Shown here piece after piece: positions 12,060 through 22,798 of a stretch of 64,000 bases of DNA (the first letter of the stretch is position 1; every line of letters starts with the position of its first letter). The notes under the pieces are model-generated. The model did no database searches, was not told the origin of the DNA, and worked only from the letters and a program-made list of their open reading frames with translations. The DNA is from Metallyticus violacea (lineage: Eukaryota > Arthropoda > Insecta > Mantodea > Metallyticidae): the NCBI GenBank assembly GCA_030762175.1, contig CM060831.1:2435001-2499000 (forward strand), read 5' to 3'. The translations under genes were made by a program, and so were the position numbers.

Positions 12060-12830
12060 GCCTTTAGAAAGCCTGTTTCAAATAAGCTCGTCCTTATGGC
12101 TCAAAGTGAGTTTATTCTAAGATATCCTGCAGTTGGGATTCCTCAAGAATAGACCTGAATATGTGAAATAAATGACAATATTGACAGAAGGTATATAAGA
12201 CAAAACTGATCAAAATATAGAATGGTAAATACAACAAAATTACTTTCAAAATAGTGTATGTGGTTTGAGTTCTTGTAATTTTTTTTTAACTTATACTGTG
12301 CTGAATACTAATGTGCTAAAGTTACAACCAAGAAATCCAACACATTCCTGTCACAGTTTTCTAAATCTTGGCTGAACTATTAATAGATTCAAAAATTGAA
12401 TATTTTCAAAATGATCAAGCTTTCAGTTTCATTTGTCATTTAATAATTCCTATACACATAAATTATTTAAAAAATGATCTTTCTTATTTTTTTTTATGCC
12501 ATCAAGAGTTGAGCTCTTTCAGCATTGGTTTGGACCTATTCAAATTTAGTCATGATTACCAGCTACAGATGTTAGAGAGACAGGTGCAATCCAGTGCCTT
12601 GAGTGCCATCTGGTAGCATTTTACATGAAAGGGCCAGTAATGTTGCTCTGGGATTCCTCGATTCAAGTATGAGCATCACTATTTAATTTTCACCATTTGA
12701 AGATATGTTTCCTGTTGCCAGCTTAGGAAAGAATATATCATGATTAGAACTATAGCAGAAGTTAACATGCAGTATATTTGATGCAGCTACTGCTAAATGT
12801 TAAATGGTCGTACACTCACTACCTGATGTT
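12060..12830. other. No recognised feature
   Basis: AT-rich sequence; the 82-codon plus frame at 12368-12616 has no recognisable motif. Confidence 0.35.
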
Positions 12831-12835
12831 CTGTC

Positions 12836-13105
12836 AGTCCTGGTGGTATAGTGGTAACCATAGTTGCCTTATAGGCCCAAAGTTGTGAGTTCAAACCTGG
12901 TCAAGGTTGATGGATAATTTAGGATGTTAACGTCCTATGTATTTTTTCCTTTGGAAGGAAAGTAAAGCATTGATCCCATTTACAGCATATAAAAGAAACT
13001 CAAGCCTGAAAAAAAGAGACCTCTGAGCAAAATTTATCGGTCATTTCATGATATAATGGTGTGCTAATGACCAAAGATGTTAAAGAGCATCCTTAAATAA
13101 AATAT
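12836..13105 (+). mobile_element. tRNA-derived SINE, family 1
   Basis: The head has TCCTGGTGGTATAGTGGTAA (A box) and GTGAGTTCAAACCTGGTCAA (B box), with the spacing of a tRNA gene. The body follows to TTAAAGAGCATCCTTAAATA. The head looks like a tRNA but lacks a clean cloverleaf, and the body continues for 200 bp, so it is a SINE and not a tRNA gene. Confidence 0.8.
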
Positions 13106-13107
13106 CT

Positions 13108-13545
13108 AAACCTTGAAATGCTAAGTGGAACTTGTACAATGAAGCTAATCTTATAATTAAGATTATTGTATGATTGAGTTGAACTACACACTCTTATTGA
13201 CTCCATTTACTTACTTAAATATAGAACATATTTCACAGACCATCACCTGCATCCTCAGCTGTTGACTGCTGGATAATTTGTTATGCTTTGGGGATGTATA
13301 TTCTGCTTTGGTGGAGATGTGATGAACTTTAGAGTTTATGTTTTCATCACCGGAAGTGTCGAAGTTCATTAATTTGTCTCTGTATTTGTAAATGTAGATT
13401 TTCTCCCATGTTGCTAACTCTGTAGGTCCTTGTACTGCTTTTAATAATTTTGCTTTTTCACTATGTCTGGTTTTCTGTTCAGAAATGAGATGCTACTGCT
13501 GATTTTTCCATTTGTTTGTATTTTATGTTCCTGAAGTTTTCTCTT
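13108..13545 (-). mobile_element. PLE, family C, endonuclease C-terminal remnant
   Basis: The minus strand holds the end of a GIY-YIG domain (ATWEKIYIYKY-like near 13390-13420, LMNFDT-like near 13365), a hammerhead-like motif and the family C tail (GAGTGTGTAGTTCAACTCAA, then AAGCTTCATTGTACAAGTTC). Frameshifts and stops are present. The family 3 SINE begins just beyond it. Confidence 0.6.
13225..13258 (-). ncRNA. Hammerhead-like motif (family C)
   Basis: On the minus strand: CTGAGGA, T, a GC-rich hairpin, then GAAAT (the usual GAAAC with its last base changed), AT and GTT. The core is complete apart from that change at the start of helix III. Confidence 0.5.
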
Positions 13546-13556
13546 AACTCTGTGCC

Positions 13557-13812
13557 GCTGCCATGCATGACCGAGGACGTTAAGGCACAGACTTGTAAGC
13601 AGGAGGTCTGGGGTTTGAATCCTGCCAAGATCATCCTCCTTGACTGAGGTTTTTTTCAGGTTTTCCTCAGTCCTCATAAATGGCAAATGCCAGGGAGGTG
13701 CCCTAAACGTTTCCTTCGTTAAAAAAATTCTTTCTCAATATATAATTTCATCTCATGCATCATCACTGGTCAACATCTGTGATGCCTCAGTAATTAAAAC
13801 GGGCCTTAAACA
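13557..13812 (+). mobile_element. tRNA-derived SINE, family 3
   Basis: The head has GACCGAGGACGTTAAGGCAC (A-box region) and GGGGTTTGAATCCTGCC (B box). The body runs through CAGTCCTCATAAATGGCAAA, TTCATCTCATGCATCATCAC and a GGGCCTTAAACACT end, followed by a C/CA run. It matches the minus copies at 5.4 and 56.8 kb. Confidence 0.75.
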
Positions 13813-13999
13813 CTATACCCCCCCCCCAAAACACACACACACTGTGCCTGTGTTTCTCTTCGTTTTTTTTCAATATAGATTTTTTTGCATTCTATACATC
13901 TTATTTGGTAAATACCTGCCTTTTTCTCTGGTAGAATACTGTCATTAATATTGGCATTCTCCTTGGAGATCAATGGATACAATGGTCTCAAGAAAAAGA

Positions 14000-14970
14000 A
14001 CCTACCTGAGCTATTAAGATTGAAGAATATATACAGATGGATCTCTTAAAAATGGAGAAGCAGGCTTCGGAATATAAGTGAAGAATTTTCTCAATACACA
14101 CCTTTGAAACAGTTTGCTAACAATTTTGATGGCAAAATAATAGTCATTAGAGCAGCTTTAGAATATGTGCTATATATACCTAACATAAATAAAAGAAGTG
14201 TTATCTTAAGAGATTCTAAAGCAGCATTTCAAAGTATAATGAATTACAGTTTACCAACCATGGTACACTGTAAATAAAATAGGAAAACTATATCATACAT
14301 TCCAGATTAGATATACAGAAATAGTTTTACAATGGATTCCCAGTCACGCGGGATTAAAGGGGAATGAGATTGCTGATACTTTAGCAAAAAAAGGAGCCAC
14401 CACAAAATTAAAACCATAATTAGAACTAGAACTTCCCTCTAAATTGAAAATCATAAAAAAATTAATAACTGAACAAGAACAACAAAATATCAAACCAAAA
14501 CTTAAATCTTGTCAACACATTAAAACTCTCTTGATGTTCCACTTTTTAAAAACTTATTTAAAAGTAAACTGGGACATGTTTTATGAGGCATTCGCTCACA
14601 TTGTCAACCATTCAACGACTCTAGAGACTCAACTCTCCTTTTTATAAAGTAGAACATCAAGAGAGTTTTAATGTGTTGACAAGATTTTTAAGTAGCTTTA
14701 CTTTTAGTCTAAATCAATAATTGAAGTTGCCCCATTCCACTTAACTGTTGGGCATGACTGCTTGTCAGAATCTCTCTTCAGGTTGAAATTAGTCAAGGGC
14801 AACCATTACCCATTGCGTAAAAATGTGAATACTATCCTAAACAAAGAACATCTATGAAATGCAGCCAACTTGATAGCAACAAACAAATAAAAAATAATTT
14901 GGAAGCTTTTTATTGGGAAGCTAAGGAAAAAAGATAAATATTAGCATCCCCAATAGCCATTAGCCAACTA
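14000..14970 (+). mobile_element. LINE fragment: RNase H and C-terminal tail, copy 2
   Basis: Same family as 2345-3180. The best-kept stretch (about 14330-14420) reads QWIPSHAGLKGNEIAD then TLAKKGATTKLKP, the end of an RNase H fold with the conserved His and the final Asp. VAPFHLTVGHDCLSESLFRL (about 14730-14790) is the GHDCL tail, then an LKCSQLDS knuckle. A foldback of 187 bp (14504-14690) is inserted between the RNase H part and the tail. The rest is broken by stops. Confidence 0.75.
14504..14690. repeat. Foldback insertion with 43-bp inverted arms
   Basis: The arm 14504-14548 (AATCTTGTCAACACATTAAA, then CTCTCTTGATGTTC) returns inverted at 14643-14690. The spacer of about 95 bp has no coding content. 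It splits a LINE reading frame, so it arrived later. Confidence 0.7.
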
Positions 14971-15044
14971 AACAACCATATTGTCATTCACAGGTTATTA
15001 ACACTAAAACACTTTATTTGTGCCAATCTAATAATAAAATATTT

Positions 15045-15550
15045 TAGAATATTTTGAAATTTTTTATTGACACCAATAAACAGATTTAAAAACCTCCTGA
15101 ATGACAATATTAATGACAGTTATTCAACTGGAGAAAAAAGGAGGTATTTATTTACCAAATAAAATGTGCAGAATGTGAAAAAGTCTATATTGGAAAAACA
15201 AAGAGAAACATAGGCACATGGTTAAAAGAACACTTTAGGAACATGAAATATAAACAAATGGAGAAATCAGTGGTAGCACCTCACTTCTATACAGAAAACA
15301 ACTACATAGTGAAAAAAGCAAAATTATTAAAATTAGTACAAGGACTTGCAGAGTTAGCAAAATGGGAGAAAAGCTACATTTATAAATATAGATATAGATT
15401 AATGAGCTTTGATTCTTCCAGGGAGAAAAAAATAAACTTTAAGTTAATACTTCCACCAGAGCAGTGTATATATCCCCAAACCATAACAAATTATCCAGCA
15501 GTTCACGGTTAGCTGCAGATGCAGTTGATGGTCTGCAAAACATATACTCT
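15045..15550 (+). mobile_element. PLE, family C, GIY-YIG endonuclease
   Basis: Across one frameshift the plus strand gives GGIYLIKCAECEK, VYIGKTKRNIG, KEHFRNMKYKQMEKS, APHFYTENN and AKWEKSYIYKYRYRLMSFD, ending at the stop near 15512. A decayed hammerhead (CTGCAGA T GCAG..CTGC AAAAC) follows at 15513-15547. It lies tail to tail with the minus PLE that starts at 15563. Confidence 0.7.
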
Positions 15551-15562
15551 ATTAAATAAGAA

Positions 15563-16063
15563 TGTATGATTGATATCATTGTATGATTCAGTTGAACTAC
15601 ACACTCTTAAAGCTTCACTTACTTTTCATAAATGTATGGAACTGGTTCCCATCTTCAGTCAGGCTAAAGTTCAACTGTCGGATCATTCGTTGAGCTGTGG
15701 GAATGTATATTCTGCTCTGGTGGTGGTGTGATAAACTTGTAGTTTATGTTTTCATCCCCAGCAATGTCGAAGTTCATTATGCTGTCTTTGTATATGTAGA
15801 TGTAGATTTTCTCCCAGGTTGCTAATTCCGTAGTTCCTTGTACTGATTTTAATAATTTTGCTTTATTTATTACGTCGTGATTTTGTGTCCAAAAATGATA
15901 TGCTACTGCTGATTTCTCAATTTGCTTGTACTTTATGTTCCTGAAATGTTCCTTTAACCATGTTATGAAAAGTAAGTGAAGCTTTAAGAGTGTGTAGTTC
16001 AACTGAATCAATTAATGTGATTAGCTTCACTGTGCAAGTTCCAATTTACATTTAAGTAAGAAT
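15563..16063 (-). mobile_element. PLE, family C, truncated, flanked by inverted terminal sequence
   Basis: The minus frame 15664-15966 encodes the C-terminal half of a GIY-YIG domain (KEHFRNIKYKQIEKSAVAYH, ELATWEKIYIYIYKD, MNFDIAGDENI). At 15563-15635 lies the family C tail and at 15966-16063 the same tail in opposite orientation, so the copy has inverted terminal repeats. The hammerhead at 15637-15658 has lost its hairpin (CTGAAGATGGGAACCAGTTC). Confidence 0.7.
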
Positions 16064-16069
16064 GTATAG

Positions 16070-16490
16070 TTTGACTCAATCATACAATGATCTTAAAAAT
16101 CTAAACCTATCTAATCTTCTAAGATGGAGGTGATTATAGAGCATTTTCGTGCAATGAATTATTATGATAATAAGAATACATAATCCCTAGACAACAAAAT
16201 ATATTCACAATTTTTAAATTGAAAAATATTTTACTAGCTGCATCCAGTTCATATAATAATACTATGTTACCAGCTGCAATATCCTTCTACTTTATTTACC
16301 CATCACATCATTTGCTGCTCAGGAGTCATAAGCGGTTTTTTGGCATATAAATTGTATGATAAGTTCAGCTCGCAATGCCTGCATTCCTCTATACAACTGC
16401 ATGCAGTTAAGATTCCTTCTTATAGATATCATTTGTATATGCTCTCAAGTGAAGTGGTGATGGATGTTTGTAGTTTACCCAGTATGATCT
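16070..16490. other. No recognised feature
   Basis: AT-rich spacer between the PLE pair and an unassigned frame. Confidence 0.35.
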
Positions 16491-16499
16491 CACTATTGT

Positions 16500-16800
16500 G
16501 TGTTGACTGAGAAAAAAATACTTCTTTCTTTTTATTTTGCTGCTCACAGTAGCCATCATAGCCATGAAAAGATTCGTGCAGGTGCCAAGGAGGGTTTGAG
16601 AATACTTATAAAAAGTGTGTTAGATGATGATAATAGTAGTGCAGAAAGTAACATGGAAACTGATGACATATCAAGCCATTTGAAACACTTCTTATTAAAC
16701 AGAGAAAATGCAGAGTGACTAGAATTAAACTAAGAAAAAACTTACTGAACAAGCCACCAAGTACATGGAAACTTTGAGAAAATTTGTGATGAAGCTAATA
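16500..16800 (+). other. Unassigned protein-like remnant, possible pseudogene
   Basis: From about 16550 the frame reads HEKIRAGAKEGLRILIKSVL, then an acidic Asp/Ser/Glu stretch, and stops at 16718. After a frame change, LTEQATKYMETLRKFVMKLI appears (16740-16800). The residue mix is unlike the surrounding junk frames. A pyrimidine-rich AG (TTGCTGCTCACAG) just upstream could be a splice acceptor. I do not recognise the family. Confidence 0.25.
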
Positions 16801-17014
16801 GAAAATGACAAATAGTTTGACACTATGGCAAATCAGACCAGGGCCTATATTGCTTTAGTTATTTTGATGCCTCAAATGCAAAAATCATGTATTCAGTTAT
16901 ACTGGAGCAAAAACCAATGCATTGACATACCCATTTTTTGTAAGACAATAAGCAGGAAGAGATTCAAATTGACAAATTATTGTTGTGAAATCACTCAAAT
17001 TTCACTAATTTTGT

Positions 17015-17880
17015 TCCACTTACTTGGACATGTTTCAAAGGCGATTGCCTCCATCTTCAGCTTGGTCCCACTGGCCGCTTCCCAGTGCAGTATTAAGGTG
17101 TCGCTCTGTGACTTTAACGAACTTATTGATGAGGTAGCTGTTATTTGGGAGATCGAAGTTAACCAAAAATTCTTTGTTTTTGTTTATAAATATATTTTCC
17201 CATACTGTTATTTCTATGGGTTTTTGAAGAGCTTTTAATAGTTTTGGTTCCTTTTGGAATTCATGTTTTTTTGGCCAAAAATGGTCTGCCACTGCTGATT
17301 TTTCTATGTGTTTATATTTAACATTTCTCATGTGTTCCTTAAAACGTATGGTAATATTTCTTTTTGTTTTGCCTATGTATTTCATGTCACAGTCTTTGCA
17401 ACCAACTTCATAAATGCCTGATTGCTTTCCTGGTAGAATTTTACCTTTTGTGTTGGCGTTTAAGTGGTTTTCTAAACTGAATTTATTTACTGGGGCCAAA
17501 ATGATGTTTGCCTCTCTAAAAATCTTCTGGAATTTTTGGTGTGCCCATGGGTGGAATGTGAATTTTTTATATATATGATCTCCTTTGTAGCCTTTTAGTG
17601 TGGCGATGTCCTTTATTTGTTTTTTCTTTCTGAATTTCTCTATTTTCTTGTTGACAAGATCTATTGTGTAGCCATTTTTCTGTGCTATATATATGATTTT
17701 ATGGTACTCCAATTTGTATATTCTGTCTTGGTTATTGGCAAGTTTGTTAATCTGAATGTGAGGCTGTTGATTATAGCTAGTTTATGTTGTTTTGGATTGT
17801 GGCTCTTATTTTTTATATAATCATCTGTATGATTCAAATTGATTTCACATTTCCTATATTTCACATATGATAGCAAAGAA
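17015..17880 (-). mobile_element. PLE, family B, best-preserved endonuclease frame
   Basis: The minus frame 17712-17035 (225 codons, open upstream) contains the RT-endonuclease linker (KKFTFHPWAHQKFQKIF), QSGIYEVGCKDCDMKYIG, KTKRNITIRFKEHMRN, a conserved KSAVADHFWPKKHEF block and ITVWENIFINKNKEFLVNFD, so all GIY-YIG signature residues are present. One frameshift near 17710 joins it to SLTFRLTNLPITKTEY, the end of the RT region. The copy is truncated upstream of that. A hammerhead motif and the family B tail follow. Confidence 0.85.
17027..17060 (-). ncRNA. Hammerhead-like motif (family B), stop codon side of the PLE frame
   Basis: CTGAAGA, T, GGAGGC/GCCTTT stem (6 pairs including two G-U) with an AATC loop, GAAAC, AT, GTC. 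All core positions fit a type I hammerhead with helix III of 2 bp. The core overlaps the last codons of the endonuclease frame. Confidence 0.75.
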
Positions 17881-19580
17881 AATCAAAGTGATAAACTAAA
17901 AAATAATTAGGCATATCATACATTTCTCTTCAAAAATTTCTGAAATTTATCGCATTTCAGAACATTGTTCTAAACAAAAGTTAATGTAATTCAGATGCCG
18001 TCTTTCATTTGTGCAGTGCAATAGATCCAAACAAGCAAGATTTGGCACAGCATTTTACAAAATTTTCAAATGTAGTTCAGGCTACAGTCCGTACTTCAAA
18101 ATTTATGTAGGTGATGATCTCAATGATTTTAGTCTTCCTGCTATTACCAACATAGTGCTCAGCATGTGGAACCATTGTTGAAAACAGACATTACATATTA
18201 TTTTTATATAATTGGTATTCCTCTCCAGATTTATTTAGAAGACTAATTGACAGACAAACACATGTAATTGGGATTGTGCAATATAATAGAAAAGATATGC
18301 TACATGATTATACTGATAAACATGGGAAGTATAAATATGGAGTGTCAGCAATATCCTATATGTAAGATGGAGAGATAATAAGGCATTTATTTTTTTTTTT
18401 TACTATACACAAATCAGATGACATCACAGAAACTGGGAAATGGAGAAGAAAATGAGGCCAAACACCAAGAGGAAAGGTCAAGAAACCTAAACGTGCCCTT
18501 GTATACCAGAAGGAGTGGGAGTTGACTTACAAGACCAAGTGGTAGCTGTTTTCCATCATGTGACACAGGAAAGGATATATAAAATATTTTCTACCTTCTT
18601 GACATGTGCATTTTCAACTCCTTCATTGTGTATCAAAAGAAGACAAGTTATATAGATTTCAACAGAGGTATTGTACAGCAGCTACTGGAGACTGTACACC
18701 CATTAGGGCACTCGATTCGAGGGCAACCTTCATCCAGCACAACACCCATATCACATTCTCTACACTAAAAATAAAAATAAAGTTACCAAATGTGTGTTGT
18801 TTGCTACAGTAGGGGAAAACAAATGAGAGTGCCTGGCAATTAAAATGTGTGCTGTTGCTCTTCATTTAGAGGACTGTTTTGAGATCTACCACATACAACA
18901 GCTGTACTAAGTTTATGTCTTCAATATTATGCATGCAAATTTTCAAAAAGCAATATTTATTGATTTTATATGATTTTTTTTAAGCATTACTCTGTTCCCA
19001 CCCTCACTGTTAGAGGTTTAAATTTTGATTATGTATTTAAATATAATGCGACTGGATTAAATCAGACCCAAACAAATGGATGCCATAATATTAAGACTGT
19101 AAAATCCTGACACAAGTCTGTAGCTAAGTGAAAATTTATCTGTAATGAAGTATGAAGCTTAAAGACTATAAACAGAATTTTAACAAAAATATTTTCACTC
19201 CTTACTTGATAAATTACAAAATGATGTAGAAAAGAGAGAAAAATGGACAAAAGTTGGATTTTACGGTTAGTAAGGAAGTAGTATTAGTATTATTAAAATA
19301 CCACATTATTTCACCTTATTACTATATTTTCAAATAAAAGTTTTACAAAATAGAAACACATATATTAAAGGAAATACATTAACAAAGTTAAGCATGTTTG
19401 CAAAAACCACTTTAAGATATAGCCCTTCTAAAAGATCACAAATAAACAAATATATTGAATTATTTAAATGTACTTACGAAGCTATAGACAATGGAGTGGT
19501 AATATATTCTATTAGAATTTATTAAATATGTTCATACTAATATAAATTTGAATAGTTTGGGATTTTCACAATGAAATATA
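17880..19580. other. No recognised feature
   Basis: Short frames at 18606-18865 show nothing familiar. Near 19470-19500 there is one isolated family A terminal motif (GTACTTACGAAGC, then GACAATGGAGTGG). Confidence 0.4.
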
Positions 19581-19646
19581 GTATTATATAACAAATTATT
19601 TATGAGGAAGTCACTCAAATTTCAATAGTTTTATTCCACTTACTTG

Positions 19647-19681
19647 GACATGTTTCAAAAGCAAATTTCCTTCATCATCAG
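19647..19681 (-). ncRNA. Hammerhead-like motif (family B), left arm
   Basis: CTGATGA, T, GAAGG..CTTTT hairpin, GAAAC, AT, GTC. The CTGATGA core matches the textbook hammerhead exactly; the hairpin stem is weakened by mismatches. Confidence 0.65.
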
Positions 19682-20256
19682 CATGGTTCCACTGTCAGCT
19701 TTCCAGCGTGGTATTAAGATGTCGCTCTTTGGATTTTATAAACTTTTTGATGAGGTTGCTGTCGTTTCGAAGATCAAAATTAACTAAATTTTCTTTGTTT
19801 TCGTTCACAAATATATTTTCCCACACTGATGATTCTATCGATTTTTGAAGAGCTTTTGAAAGTTATGGTTCATTTTGGAACTCATGTTTTTTTTTTTTTT
19901 TGCCAGAAATGGAATGATACTGCTGATTTTTCCATATGTTTATATTTTACACTTCTCATGTGCTTACCATACGGCTTAAGGAACATATGAGCAGTGTAAA
20001 ATATAAACATACATAAAAATCAGCAGCAGATTACCATTTCTGGCAAAAAACCATGAGTTCTAAAATGAACCAAAACTCTTAAAAGCTCTTCAAAAACCCA
20101 TAGAATTATCGATGTGGGAAAATACATTCTTGAACGAAAACGAAAAAAATTTAGTTAATTTTGATTTTCCAAACAACAGCAACTTCATGAAAAAGGTAAT
20201 AAAATCCAAAGAGTGACATCTTAATACCACGCTGGAAAGATGACAGTGGAACTGTG

Positions 20257-20293
20257 CTGACAATGAAGGAAATTTGCATTTGAAACATGTACA
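20257..20293 (+). ncRNA. Hammerhead-like motif (family B), right arm, damaged
   Basis: CTGACAA (last G of CUGANGA changed), GAAGG hairpin, GAAAC, AT, GTA. It pairs with the left-arm copy across the palindrome. Confidence 0.5.
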
Positions 20294-20359
20294 AGTAAGT
20301 GGAATAAAACTAGAGAAATTTGAGTGACTTCCTCATAAATAATTTGTTATATGATGTTC

Positions 20360-21560
20360 ATACTAACTCTACTTACTTATACAACATTAGAACATGTATC
20401 AGGGAAATCATTACCATATAATTATATAAGTAAGTGGAGTTAGTGTGAACATATTTAATAAATTCTAATAAAATAAACGTTATTTATGACGCTAATTTGT
20501 TATTTTGAAACTTATATGTTTCACTAATAAATACTTTTGCTACAAAATACAAGAATATCTGCTTCACATACCTGGATGCTTTTAAAAAACACATAAAAGA
20601 TGAACAATAACCACACTAAATTATAATGTATAACTGAAGAAAACTAACAGAATATCACAAAATTTCTGCATGTATACACACACTTTCTTCCTAAACCTGA
20701 GATACATGTGCAATAGAATTTGAATAAGGTTGCTATCTATTTCTTTGTTGTCAATCAGTTGAACAGCAAGCATACCGTGTTTACCCACAAACAGTACCAC
20801 ATCATATGTTAAACCTCCTTCTACATTTATTCATATATATATTTTAATAGACCGTGGACCCTTCATATTTATTTTATCTTGCATTCAAGAACAACTTATT
20901 CCTACCAATTTATGGAAGAACTCTGTTTTCTGCACATAAATATTTTAACTATTTTGCTCTTGCATCCACCATTTACTATGTGCATGGGCACTGTACCCTA
21001 ACACAGAAATGTTTGGCAACAGCGAAAACCAATAGACCATGTAAAATGACCAATAAATGCATTTCTTTGGTAGCCAAGTAACAGGAGATTATTTTACTGT
21101 GGTTTTGGTATTTACTGCCGTCTATTACAATGAAGCGTAAAGCGTATTTTCTAATGGCATAAAAGATGCAGATGAATGCTGGAATTATTCTATAGCAGAA
21201 TGTCAGAAAGAGTTAATGATGCAGTTATCTGTAGTTAACATAACATTTTTGTAAAAATGTGTAATGGATCTTATTGGAAAGTTCAGAACAAATGGTTGCA
21301 CAGAAAGGAAAAAGCAATCCACACATCTCAGGAAATGGGCAGAAAAAGTGAAAAAGGTAAGCGATAAAATGCAATTTAGTAAAGATAAATCTCTTAGGAG
21401 ATTACAGGCAGAAACAAGACTATCCTACGGAACTAAAACTATTAATGTCATTATACTTTTTAATGCATCATTATAAAACTTTAAAAGTGAATAACATATT
21501 GAAAAATGAAATATTTTAACTGATAAGTCAACTTCATACTCTTATTCACATATATACTGC
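20360..21560. other. No recognised feature
   Basis: AT-rich sequence. Frames at 20854 and 21264 are short and unrecognised. A duplicated PLE tail (AGTAAGTGGAGTTAGTGTGA) is at about 20430. Confidence 0.35.
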
Positions 21561-21565
21561 TGGCC

Positions 21566-21830
21566 ATTAAAATGTATATGTCCATAAGAGACACATTAAA
21601 CTGACCACACATTTTCTCAGAAGGAACCAGTATAACTCATGGAAAATATGACAGGAGTACCAGCAGGTGTCTAAGTTTGATTATGGAAAAATTGTGGCAT
21701 ATTGAGAGTGCAAGATGTCATTCTGAGAAATTAGCACATGTTAGATGAAATGCATGCACAGTGAAATGAATATGAGATCAGTTGATTGAGGTAGAATGAA
21801 CATACAAACATGAAAGATTCTCTGACAGAG
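21566..21830 (+). mobile_element. Tc1-like transposon fragment, 5' end
   Basis: It begins with TGCTGGCCATTAAAATG, resembling Tc1-family inverted ends. It then shows FDYGKIVAY and, after a stop, ECKMSF, the start of a Tc1 transposase paired-like helix-turn-helix domain. The rest of the element is missing. Confidence 0.5.
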
Positions 21831-21839
21831 AATGTAAAC

Positions 21840-22725
21840 CCCCTCAATATTTTGATATTTTAAAATTATTATAATGGCATAATTCTGTATTCTGCAGATT
21901 TTCTTTTATTTTAGTCAACAGGTCCTTTTCCCCCCAATTTTAACATTCCAGAGGTGTCCATGTTTTAGACCCCTATTCTCCATCCATTATTTTCTTTTGC
22001 TTAACCCTAGGGTATGATGGATCAAAGCTTTATCATATTTAGTTCCCAAAATGAAGCCCTATTGCAAGTAAATATAGTTCAGTAGATTTGTCACTTTATT
22101 TGAAAATCACACACACACAATACTCATACCAGCACTTCAACCAATTACTCCTCTATATTATAAATAAACTAAACTCTATCACGAGGAGATCTGTCCTACT
22201 TTATACCCCTGAATCAAATGAAGGGTAAATGTCTTATATTTCTTATACTTTGAATTAAATAAGAAATTTGGGATCTTTCAATTTTTTTTCCAATGTTCCT
22301 GTGCCTCAATTAAAGCCACATTTTTCTGAGGGATATTAATATTAAATCCCCAATTGGCCAGAATATTAAATACCCACTTGGTCAGACTATTATTTTGACA
22401 ATATAATCTTCTAAAAAGCATTCTTTTTCCCTTTAAGGGATATTTAATATATGAGTCCATCATTTAAAAGAAATTTAGAAAACTGAGACATTAACTATAA
22501 GTTCATCTAAAAGATAAAACTTGTGTTCTTAGTTTTAAAATTGTTTTTATATTTACACCAGTATTTTTTATTGCAGCTTTCATTCTTATTATTGCATTTA
22601 ATTTGCCCTGCTCCTAAATCGAGAAGACAACTATGCATTAACAACAACTGCAACACACAGCAACAGGAACAGTTCATGTCAATCGTACATGAATATGATG
22701 CTCTGCCCCAGGTGAGGATGTGCTG
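21840..22725. other. No recognised feature; downstream of the last STAG exon seen
   Basis: If the exon at 22732-22798 is terminal, this stretch would hold the 3' untranslated region. I saw no convincing poly(A) signal context beyond chance AATAAA words. Confidence 0.35.
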
Positions 22726-22731
22726 ACTTAC

Positions 22732-22798
22732 CCTGGGATGAACTCCTGGTCTGAAGTGGCTTCTTCTGCTTCCTCACCCTGCTCCTCTTCTTCAGCTG
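22732..22798 (-). CDS. STAG: STAG exon 12 of the set: acidic tail
   Basis: After the acceptor CTTTTAG the exon completes an Ala codon and encodes AEEEEQGEEAEEATSDQEFI then PG. It ends at AGG|GTAAGT, a strong donor, but the same bases also give an in-frame TAA after EFIPG. It is therefore either a spliced exon or the terminal exon. The acidic Glu-rich character fits STAG C-terminal tails, though the sequence there is poorly conserved. Phase matches the exon at 25539. Confidence 0.6.

Larger units (their letters stand above)
19585..20354. mobile_element. PLE family B inverted dimer (770-bp palindrome)
   Basis: Two truncated PLE copies are joined head to head near 19968. The left arm is antisense and the right arm sense. 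Each arm holds remnants of the endonuclease end (KALQKPIELS-like and WENxFLNENK-like), a hammerhead motif, and the tail GTAAGTGGAATAAAACTAG continuing to CTCATAAATAATTTGTTATA. The outer ends match as inverted repeats over several hundred bases with about 85-90 percent identity by eye. Confidence 0.75.

Noticed and set aside
12836..12910. Possible tRNA gene (A and B boxes)
   Set aside because: The same head precedes a 200-bp body in several copies and does not form a clean acceptor stem; it is a SINE head.
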